A stretch of 5,410 bases of DNA from Campylobacteraceae bacterium UBA1877 (GTDB lineage: Bacteria; Campylobacterota; Campylobacteria; Campylobacterales; Campylobacteraceae). The stretch is taken from contig DDHL01000068.1 of assembly GCA_002352945.1 (NCBI GenBank), positions 2,209 through 7,618 of the forward strand, read 5' to 3'. Under the pieces are notes generated by a model. The model saw only the letters and a list, made by a program, of their open reading frames with translations. It was not told the DNA's origin and made no database searches. Shown one piece after another: positions 1 through 4,904 of this stretch. The translations under genes were made by a program, and so were the position numbers. The stretch's first letter is position 1. Every line of letters begins with the position of its first letter.

Positions 1-318
1 TTCTGCAATTCCGCAAGAGAGTTTATTGATAGTATTAGCAGTTGCAGGAGCTATGCAAAAGATGTCTGCCCATTTGTGAATATGGATATGGTTATTGTCA
101 TTACTCCAGCTTTCGCTTTTTGATGAGATTACAGGAGTGTTTGTTAGGGCTTCAAAGCTAAGTGGCCCAATAAAACGCATTGCATCATCACTCATAATGA
201 CGCGAACCTTTGCGCCAGCTTTTATTAAAAGTCGAACAAGCTCTAATGATTTATAAGCTGCAATGCTTCCTGTAACACCGAGTAAGACATGTTTGTCTTT
301 GAGGAGATTTTCTATCAC
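1..318 (-). CDS. coaBC: Bifunctional CoaBC (phosphopantothenoylcysteine decarboxylase / phosphopantothenate-cysteine ligase), N-terminal part, cut by window edge
   Basis: CoaBC (Dfp) converts 4'-phosphopantothenate plus cysteine to 4'-phosphopantetheine in cytoplasmic coenzyme A synthesis. Only the first 106 codons are in the window. They cover part of the FMN-dependent decarboxylase (CoaC) domain. Visible signatures are GVTGSIAAYK at residues 14-23 (flavin-binding start of the flavoprotein fold), HIHIHKWAD at 77-85, where H77 aligns with the catalytic His of the E. coli GHIELGKWAD motif, and APATANTINKL at 90-100. The ligase (CoaB) half would lie beyond the left edge, so bifunctionality is inferred from the family. 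The start is GTG at 318, chosen because it directly follows the glmU stop codon and has AAGGAG six bases upstream. The frame is open to the edge. The gene is almost certainly co-transcribed with glmU. The extra histidines at positions 79 and 81 are unusual but sit beside the conserved one. The family call is very secure. Confidence 0.95.
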   Translation of the reverse strand, partial: MIENLLKDKHVLLGVTGSIAAYKSLELVRLLIKAGAKVRVIMSDDAMRFIGPLSFEALTNTPVISSKSESWSNDNNHIHIHKWADIFCIAPATANTINKLSCGIAE

Positions 319-1623
319 TTACTGCTCCTTTTTGCCAAAAAATTTAGCAAAAAAGCCCTCTTTTATGCGTAGGTTTGCTCTAGTTAAAGCAAGGGAGCCT
401 TTTGGAATGTTTTTTGTAATAGTTGATCCTGCCCCAATGAGCACATCATCTTCGATAGTAACTGGGGCAACAAGCTGGGTGTCGCTTCCAATGAAGACAT
501 TTTTTCCAATATGGGTTTTGTGCTTCTTTTTGCCATCATAATTACATGTAATTGTCCCACAGCCCACATTTGTTCCCTCATCAATTATTGCATCTCCAAG
601 ATAGCTTAAGTGGCCAGCTTTTATTTTGTTTAATTGAGACTTTTTTACCTCCACAAAATTGCCAATATGCGAATCGATAATTTCGCTTTGAGGCCTAATA
701 TGAGCTAGTGGTCCGATTGAAGAGTTTTTAATACTGCTTGATTCAATAACTGTATGGGCCTTAATGTGAGATGATTGGATATAAGAGTCTCCATGGATGC
801 AAACACCATTTTCTAAGTGACACTCTCCTTCAAAATGAGCCATTGAGTCGATAAAGATGGTTTCGGGAAGACGCATGCTTACTCCATTTTCCATCCAATA
901 ATTTCTAATTTTTGCTTGCATTTTAGCCTCTGCTTGAGCTAGCTGAGCCTTAGAGTTAACACCCATAAAGTCATCCTCTTTAACCTCTACTGCTTTGACT
1001 TTGATAGAATTTTTTGTTGCTAAAGCAATGAGGTCGGTTAAATAGTACTCTTTTTGGGCATTATCATTTTTTAGCAAGGGTAAGAACTCATTTAAAAAAT
1101 TCGAATCAAAGCAGTAAACTCCAGCATTTACAAGGTTGATTGCTTTTTGTGCACCATTAGCATCTTTTTCTTCAACAATGCCTAAAACGTGATCTTTTTC
1201 ATCAACGATAACACGGCCGTAGCCTTTTGGGTTTTTGGCTCTAAAGGTGCTAAGAACTACTGGTGCATCGCATTGAATCAAAGGCTCTAAAGACTCTTTA
1301 GTAATTAAAGGCATATCGCCGCTAAGGATTAAAACACGCTTATAAGAGGGCTTAATGCCCATTAGTGCGCCGCCAGTTCCAGGATAGTTTTGAAAATCTT
1401 GAAGCTTTACATGTAAAGATGGAAAATGGGGTTTTAGGGCCTTTGTAATACGCTCGTGCTGATGGTATAAGATTACATGTAAATCATCGCTTAATTCTTG
1501 TGCTTGATTTAAAATATGAAAAATCATAGGATGGCCGCTAATTGGGTGTAAAACCTTAGGAAGCGAGGATTTCATTCGCGTTCCAAGCCCAGCGGCTAAA
1601 ACAACAATTGATATTTTTTGCAT
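319..1623 (-). CDS. glmU: Bifunctional GlmU: N-acetylglucosamine-1-phosphate uridyltransferase / glucosamine-1-phosphate N-acetyltransferase
   Basis: GlmU acetylates glucosamine-1-phosphate with acetyl-CoA and then couples it to UTP, giving UDP-GlcNAc for peptidoglycan and lipid A in the cytoplasm. The protein has 434 residues, shorter than E. coli (456) but typical of Campylobacterota. The N-terminal nucleotidyltransferase domain (about 1-225) shows LAAGLGTRMKSSLPKVLHP at 9-27, GDMPL at 102-106 (metal-binding D103), GYGRV at 134-138, NAGVY at 166-170 and GVNS at 221-224 (N223, second metal ligand). The C-terminal left-handed beta-helix (about 245-415) shows GPLAHIRP at 304-311, NFVEVKK at 322-328, AGHLSYLGDA at 336-345 with the catalytic His H338 and Y341, and GCGTITCNYDG at 354-364 with N361. 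The tail from about 420 is Lys/Phe-rich. The start ATG has TTGGAG seven bases upstream and a -10-like box further up. coaBC abuts the stop. All key residues are present, so an active enzyme is expected. Confidence 0.98.
   Translation of the reverse strand: MQKISIVVLAAGLGTRMKSSLPKVLHPISGHPMIFHILNQAQELSDDLHVILYHQHERITKALKPHFPSLHVKLQDFQNYPGTGGALMGIKPSYKRVLILSGDMPLITKESLEPLIQCDAPVVLSTFRAKNPKGYGRVIVDEKDHVLGIVEEKDANGAQKAINLVNAGVYCFDSNFLNEFLPLLKNDNAQKEYYLTDLIALATKNSIKVKAVEVKEDDFMGVNSKAQLAQAEAKMQAKIRNYWMENGVSMRLPETIFIDSMAHFEGECHLENGVCIHGDSYIQSSHIKAHTVIESSSIKNSSIGPLAHIRPQSEIIDSHIGNFVEVKKSQLNKIKAGHLSYLGDAIIDEGTNVGCGTITCNYDGKKKHKTHIGKNVFIGSDTQLVAPVTIEDDVLIGAGSTITKNIPKGSLALTRANLRIKEGFFAKFFGKKEQ
325..330 (-). 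promoter_or_regulatory. Shine-Dalgarno for coaBC, inside the glmU C-terminus
   Basis: On the minus strand AAGGAG ends six bases before the GTG at 318. It is built from the Lys-Glu codons just before the GlmU stop. It supports GTG 318 as the coaBC start and suggests that ribosomes finishing glmU reinitiate on coaBC. Confidence 0.8.
540..553. repeat. TTACATGTAA palindrome, copy 1 (14-base perfect)
   Basis: AATTACATGTAATT is a perfect 14-base palindrome inside glmU, covering the Thr-Cys-Asn-Tyr codons. The decameric core occurs four times in this window. Confidence 0.7.
1405..1418. repeat. TTACATGTAA palindrome, copy 2 (14-base perfect)
   Basis: CTTTACATGTAAAG is a perfect 14-base palindrome inside glmU, in the Leu-His-Val-Lys codons. 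Confidence 0.7.
1473..1482. repeat. TTACATGTAA palindrome, copy 3
   Basis: The decameric core in glmU, 54 bases from copy 2, in Leu-His-Val-Ile codons. The flanks GAT and ATC continue the symmetry after one extra base. Confidence 0.65.
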
Positions 1624-1630
1624 AACAAAA

Positions 1631-1636
1631 CTCCAA
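1631..1636 (-). promoter_or_regulatory. Ribosome binding site of glmU
   Basis: TTGGAG on the minus strand, seven bases before the ATG at 1623. It supports the start that yields the canonical hydrophobic N-terminus leading into the LAAGLGTR motif. Confidence 0.7.
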
Positions 1637-1650
1637 ATAATAAAAGGGGT

Positions 1651-1659
1651 ATTCTACCA
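1651..1659 (-). promoter_or_regulatory. Putative sigma-70 promoter of glmU-coaBC (extended -10)
   Basis: Read on the minus strand this is TGGTAGAAT: a TAGAAT -10 box with an upstream TGn extension, about 28 bases before the glmU ATG. The region upstream of it is T-rich (TTACTTTATTTT) and no well-spaced TTGACA-like -35 is seen. That fits Campylobacterota housekeeping promoters, where the -35 is weak or absent. Transcription would start near 1644. No mapping data exist, so this is a motif-based call. Confidence 0.5.
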
Positions 1660-1693
1660 AAATAAAGTAAGGCAAGCGTTAAAAGCATCTCTC

Positions 1694-1738
1694 TTTTGAC
1701 TCTTTTTAACCCTTCTTTAACCCAAAAAAAACTAGAAT
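1694..1738 (+). promoter_or_regulatory. Putative sigma-70 promoter of the motA-motB-fliP-S1 operon
   Basis: A TAGAAT -10 box lies at 1733-1738, preceded by T-tracts near 1694-1697, 1703-1707 and 1713-1718 and an A-tract at 1724-1731. The octamer TTTAACCC occurs at 1705-1712 and again at 1716-1723, an 11-base step close to one helical turn. Phased T-tracts in place of a -35 box match the described housekeeping promoter pattern of Campylobacter. Transcription would start near 1745, leaving a leader of about 24 bases. I see no sigma-54 (GG/GC) or sigma-28 consensus here, so housekeeping-type expression of these motility genes is inferred. Confidence 0.5.
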
Positions 1739-1753
1739 AACTCCATCTTTCAA

Positions 1754-1759
1754 AAGGGG
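1754..1759 (+). promoter_or_regulatory. Ribosome binding site of motA
   Basis: AAGGGG, nine bases before the ATG at 1769. It supports the start that gives the MDLGTVVGLV N-terminus typical of MotA/PomA proteins. Confidence 0.65.
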
Positions 1760-1768
1760 CGCAGACGT

Positions 1769-2533
1769 ATGGATTTGGGAACAGTTGTTGGTTTAGTGTT
1801 ATCCTTAACGCTACTTGGCGGAGCCATGGCAATGGGCGTTGGGCTTGGTCCTTATATCGATGTTCCTTCTATTTTGATTGTTTTTGGTGGAACAACAGGC
1901 GCTTTGCTAATTGGTTTTCGAATGGAGCAGATGAAGAATCTGTTTAAGATTTTCATGGTTGCGATTAAGCCAACCCAAGAAAACATCCCAGAACTTATTA
2001 AAAAAATGGTCGATTACTCAACCAAAGCTAGGCGCGATGGGATTTTAGCTTTGGAAAATGATGCAAATAATGAAGCAAATGAATTCTTAAAAAAAGGCCT
2101 CTCTATGGCAGTTGATGGCAATGAGCCAGATAATATTCGAGACCTTTTAGAAATTGAAATGGAGCAGACGAGCTCAAGGCACAAAAACAATGCAGATATT
2201 TTTGACAGAATGGCAGGATTTGCAGGCGCGATGGGTATGATTGGTACGCTCATTGGACTAGTTGCAATGCTTTTGAATATGGCCGCCCCTTCGGCTATTG
2301 GTCCAGCGATGGCGGTTGCTTTGTTAACGACTATGTATGGGGCAATCATAGGCAATGTTATTGGGACACCAATTAGCAATATTTTACTTATCCGCGATGG
2401 AGAGGAGATGCTCTCAAAAACCTTAATTCTCGAGGGAATCATGGCTATTCAAGCAGGTGATAATCCCAGAGCACTTGAGGCAAAACTGCTCTCTTTCTTA
2501 CCTCCAAATGAGCGGGTAAGTCAGTTTGATTAA
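1769..2533 (+). CDS. motA: Flagellar motor stator protein MotA, PomA-like (probably sodium type)
   Basis: MotA is the larger subunit of the MotA-MotB inner-membrane stator, which passes ions inward and drives the rotor. The 254-residue protein has four membrane segments: two near residues 4-25 and 31-50, and two after a long cytoplasmic loop, about 153-171 and 178-206. The loop carries KARRDGILALE at 86-96, with R88-R89 and E96 matching the charged residues that contact FliG. The segment IGPAMAVALLTTMYGA at 177-192 is nearly identical to Vibrio PomA as I recall it. Threonines T160, T187 and T188 occupy positions linked to sodium flow in PomA, where proton-type MotA of Helicobacter or E. coli has alanine at the first. 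One oddity: the TM3 proline (P173 of E. coli MotA) is glycine here (G153), while the TM4 proline (P201) is kept. motB follows after nine bases in the same frame. Stator identity is certain. Ion type is inferred from sequence. Confidence 0.96.
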   Translation: MDLGTVVGLVLSLTLLGGAMAMGVGLGPYIDVPSILIVFGGTTGALLIGFRMEQMKNLFKIFMVAIKPTQENIPELIKKMVDYSTKARRDGILALENDANNEANEFLKKGLSMAVDGNEPDNIRDLLEIEMEQTSSRHKNNADIFDRMAGFAGAMGMIGTLIGLVAMLLNMAAPSAIGPAMAVALLTTMYGAIIGNVIGTPISNILLIRDGEEMLSKTLILEGIMAIQAGDNPRALEAKLLSFLPPNERVSQFD

Positions 2534-2542
2534 GCAGTTGTA

Positions 2543-3322
2543 ATGGCTAAAAAGAAAACCCCATGTGATTGCCCAAAATGTCTTCCTGGATGGTTGGCTG
2601 CTTTTGGGGATTTAATGTCGCTTTTATTGGTATTTTTCGTTTTGTTGCTATCCATGTCAACCATGGATGCAAAAAAAGTTCATGAGGCAATCGGTTCACT
2701 CGCTGGTGCATTAAGCGTCCTAGAGGGTGGAACAAAGACAGAAATCAGCCGTGAGCGCCAGCAACAAACCACACCTATTGAGCAGCAAGAAGAGACTAAC
2801 CAGATGGTCAAAACACTCCAACGTACAATTATTGATGTAAATGAGATGTTAAAAGCCACCGGTTCTCCTGAAGTGACATTGGATGAATCCGAAGATGGGT
2901 TTATTATTAGACTTCCCTCAAACCTTCTTTTTCGTCCCGGTTCAGCAACTATCGAAAATGATGATGCATTACTCTTTTTAAAACGAATTGCACTTATTGT
3001 GCAGCGATTGCCCGAAGATTTACACATTAATGCAAGAGGCCATACTGATAACACTCCCCCATCATCAGATAGTCCATATAGAGACAATTGGGAACTCTCC
3101 AGTGCTCGAGCAGTTAGCGTTGTAAAAGAGCTTTTAAGGAACAATATCAGCCCAGAGCGACTTATTGCATCAGGAAAGGCGGAGTTTGAGCCTATAGCAA
3201 GTAATGCCACAGTTGAGGGTAGGGCGCAAAATAGACGAGTTGATTTGCATTTTGTCTCCTTAAATCCAGAAAACAAAGAGAGTGCAAAACAGAGCGTACT
3301 TGATCAGCAAGGGTCACAGTGA
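2543..3322 (+). CDS. motB: Flagellar motor stator protein MotB, PomB-like, with OmpA-type peptidoglycan-binding domain
   Basis: MotB pairs with MotA and anchors the stator to peptidoglycan. The 259-residue protein has a short cytoplasmic N-terminus containing CDCPKC (C8, C10, C13), then one membrane helix at about 22-39, GDLMSLLLVFFVLLLSMS, in which D23 is the ion-carrying aspartate. The helix resembles PomB (FADLMSLL...) more than proton-type MotB. A Gln/Glu-rich linker spans about 65-105. The periplasmic OmpA domain (about 125-237) shows LLFRPGSATI at 128-137, RGHTDN at 165-170, NWELSSARA at 182-190 and GRAQNRRVDL at 226-235, all typical of peptidoglycan binding. The linker is much shorter than in Vibrio PomB. 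The ATG has no good Shine-Dalgarno sequence and lies in frame nine bases after the motA stop, so translation probably depends on coupling to motA. The TGA overlaps the fliP GTG. The product call is secure. Confidence 0.96.
   Translation: MAKKKTPCDCPKCLPGWLAAFGDLMSLLLVFFVLLLSMSTMDAKKVHEAIGSLAGALSVLEGGTKTEISRERQQQTTPIEQQEETNQMVKTLQRTIIDVNEMLKATGSPEVTLDESEDGFIIRLPSNLLFRPGSATIENDDALLFLKRIALIVQRLPEDLHINARGHTDNTPPSSDSPYRDNWELSSARAVSVVKELLRNNISPERLIASGKAEFEPIASNATVEGRAQNRRVDLHFVSLNPENKESAKQSVLDQQGSQ
3309..3312 (+). promoter_or_regulatory. Ribosome binding site of fliP
   Basis: AAGG within AAGGGT, six bases before the GTG at 3319 and inside the last codons of motB. It supports the GTG start, which overlaps the motB TGA as GTGA. 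Confidence 0.6.
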
Positions 3323-4053
3323 AAAGAGTTCTTTGGCTTTTTTTATTATCAGCAACCCTATTTGGTGCTGATAATGCAACAATTCCCACTGTAAATCTAT
3401 CTTTAAGCGCGCCAAGTTCACCCGAACAGTTGGTTACAAGTTTAAATGTACTTGTCGTTTTAACCCTACTTACTCTTGCCCCATCGCTTCTATTTATGAT
3501 GACAAGCTTTTTGCGGCTTTTGGTGGTATTTGGTTTTTTGCGCCAAGCCTTAGGTACTCAAACGACACCACCAAATACTGTTGTAATCTCTTTAGCTCTT
3601 ATTTTGACATTTTTTATTATGGAACCAGTTGCAACAAAGGCTTATGAAGATGGGGTAAAACCCTACTTAGCTGAAGAGATTAGCTACCAAGAAGCCTTTG
3701 CTAGAGGAGTAGCACCATTTAAAGAGTTTATGGTTAGAAATACCCGCGAGAAGGATTTGGCTCTTTTTTTTAGAAAAAGGGATTTAAATAACCCAGCTAC
3801 AATCGATGATATTCCAATTACTGTTGCGTTGCCGGCATTTATGATAAGCGAGTTAAAAACTGCTTTTGAAATTGGTTTTTTACTCTTTTTGCCCTTTTTG
3901 ATAATCGATATGGTTGTTGCATCGGTGTTGATGAGTATGGGTATGATGATGCTACCGCCTGTTATGATATCACTGCCATTTAAGCTGCTTATTTTTATTT
4001 TAGTAGATGGTTGGAATCTGCTTGTTGGAAATCTTGTGGAGAGTTTTCGGTGA
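3319..4053 (+). CDS. fliP: Flagellar type III export gate protein FliP
   Basis: FliP, with FliQ and FliR, forms the inner-membrane export gate through which rod, hook and filament subunits leave the cytoplasm. The 244-residue protein begins with a hydrophobic segment ending near FGA at 16-18 that looks like a cleavable signal peptide, as in other FliP proteins. Both family signatures are present: LTLLTLAPSLLFMMTSFLR at 48-66, continuing to FLRQALGTQTTPPN at 73-86, and PFLIIDMVVASVLMSMGMMM at 192-211 followed by LPP. The methionine cluster at 205-211 matches the region forming the gate gasket in Salmonella FliP. A periplasmic domain lies between about 105 and 180. The start is GTG, sharing GTGA with the motB stop. 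The end in turn shares GTGA with the next gene, so translational coupling is likely on both sides. Length is normal and no key motif is missing. Confidence 0.98.
   Translation: MKRVLWLFLLSATLFGADNATIPTVNLSLSAPSSPEQLVTSLNVLVVLTLLTLAPSLLFMMTSFLRLLVVFGFLRQALGTQTTPPNTVVISLALILTFFIMEPVATKAYEDGVKPYLAEEISYQEAFARGVAPFKEFMVRNTREKDLALFFRKRDLNNPATIDDIPITVALPAFMISELKTAFEIGFLLFLPFLIIDMVVASVLMSMGMMMLPPVMISLPFKLLIFILVDGWNLLVGNLVESFR
4038..4041 (+). promoter_or_regulatory. Ribosome binding site that fixes the start of the S1-domain gene
   Basis: GGAG lies eight bases before the GTG at 4050. An in-frame ATG exists at 4011, but it would add 13 residues encoded wholly within fliP and unlike any S1 family N-terminus. 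The GTG start gives MNDLQIGRIN and a GTGA overlap like the motB-fliP junction. Confidence 0.7.
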
Positions 4054-4904
4054 ATGATTTACAAATTGGTCGCATAAACCAGCTTTTGATTGAAAGAAAG
4101 AGTGAAAATGGACTCTATTTGAAATCAAAATCTAACCAAGAAGTTTTACTGCCAAATGCGTATGTGATGCCAAATATGAAAATTGGCGATTATGTTAATG
4201 TGTTTATCTATACCGATTCTGAAGATAGGCTTGTTGCCACAACACATTCTCCTGAGGCAAAACTTGGGGAGTTTGCCCGTTTACATGTAAAGCATGTAAC
4301 ATCAATTGGTGCATTTTGCGACTGGGGTTTGCCAAAGGATCTGTTTGTTCCTTTGAAATTCCAAAAAACACCATTTAGAGTTGGCCAATGGCGATCGATT
4401 CGAGTAAGTTTAGATGAGTTAACCAATAGACTTATAGGTGTAGAAAAATTTGGGAAGTTTATATCAAAGCAGCGACCCGATTTTAAAGTTGGTCAAAAAG
4501 TTAAGATTTTTGTGCTTGCAAAAACACCTTTGGGATATAAAGTCATTATTGAAAATCGCTTTGAGGGCATGATTTTTGATAATGAGATTTTTGAGCCGAT
4601 AAAATTGGGAGATAAAAAAGAAGCTTTCATTAAAAAGGTGCGTTTTGATGGAAAGGTTGATCTTTCATTAATGGCGATAGAAGATAAAGATCAAGAAGCC
4701 AAAAAGAGCATCCTAGAAGCGCTGCGGTTAAATGATTATATGCTTGAACTTACAACCAAAAGCCCTCCTGAAATAATCTACAAAGAGGTTAAATTAAGTA
4801 AAAAAGCTTTTAAAAAGGCTTTAAATGCCCTCGTTGAAGAAGGGGTTGTTAAGATTGAGAACGAAAAGATACACTTTTTAATTGCATCCAAGCGTTCCAA
4901 CTAA
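4050..4904 (+). CDS. cvfB: CvfB/YitL-family S1-domain RNA-binding protein
   Basis: This 284-residue protein matches the CvfB (YitL, COG2996) layout: tandem S1-type OB folds and a C-terminal winged helix. Residues 1-65 form a first S1-like unit (IGRINQLLIERKSENGLYL, then GDYVNVFIYTDSEDRLVATT). Residues 72-132 form a canonical S1 unit (KLGEFARLHVKHVTSIGAFCDWGLPKDLFVP). Residues 145-208 form a third (KVGQKVKIFVL, then GYKVIIENRFEGMIF). Residues 215-277 look like a winged helix (ILEALRLNDYMLEL, then SKKAFKKALNALVEEGVVKI). CvfB was described in Staphylococcus aureus as an RNA-binding regulator of virulence-factor expression. The target here is unknown, and a role in flagellar mRNA control is only a guess from position. 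The start is the GTG overlapping the fliP stop, supported by GGAG eight bases upstream. The last 18 codons overlap an antiparallel permease gene. Domain architecture is clear. Biological role is not. Confidence 0.85.
   Translation: MNDLQIGRINQLLIERKSENGLYLKSKSNQEVLLPNAYVMPNMKIGDYVNVFIYTDSEDRLVATTHSPEAKLGEFARLHVKHVTSIGAFCDWGLPKDLFVPLKFQKTPFRVGQWRSIRVSLDELTNRLIGVEKFGKFISKQRPDFKVGQKVKIFVLAKTPLGYKVIIENRFEGMIFDNEIFEPIKLGDKKEAFIKKVRFDGKVDLSLMAIEDKDQEAKKSILEALRLNDYMLELTTKSPPEIIYKEVKLSKKAFKKALNALVEEGVVKIENEKIHFLIASKRSN
4280..4291. repeat. TTACATGTAA palindrome, copy 4 (12-base perfect)
   Basis: TTTACATGTAAA lies inside the S1-domain gene in Leu-His-Val-Lys codons and is followed at once by a partial copy, GCATGTAAC. 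It shares 13 bases with copy 2. Confidence 0.65.

Noticed and set aside
284..299. AAGACA/TGTCTT hairpin near the 5' end of coaBC
   Set aside because: A six-pair stem with a four-base loop in coding sequence, not covering the ribosome site. It could easily arise by chance.
263..541. 92-codon plus-strand frame over the glmU/coaBC junction
   Set aside because: It is antisense to two genes with strong family motifs and has no recognisable content.
1671..1686. GGCAAGCG...GC as a sigma-54 site
   Set aside because: The GG-GC spacing is 12 rather than 10 and the surrounding consensus (TGGCAC, TTGC) is missing.
1696..1701. TTGACT as a -35 box for motA
   Set aside because: It is 31 bases from the TAGAAT box, far from the usual 16-18, so it is unlikely to act as its -35.
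2680..3276. 198-codon open frame on the minus strand opposite motB
   Set aside because: It lies wholly opposite a clear motB, its translation has no family-like motif, and it has no operon context. The same applies to the 142-codon minus frame opposite motA at 2014-2442.
4011..4049. ATG at 4011 as the start of the S1-domain gene
   Set aside because: It would add 13 residues (MESACWKSCGEFS) that are out-of-frame fliP sequence. No good ribosome site precedes it, and GTG 4050 has GGAG at eight bases and a GTGA junction like the preceding one.
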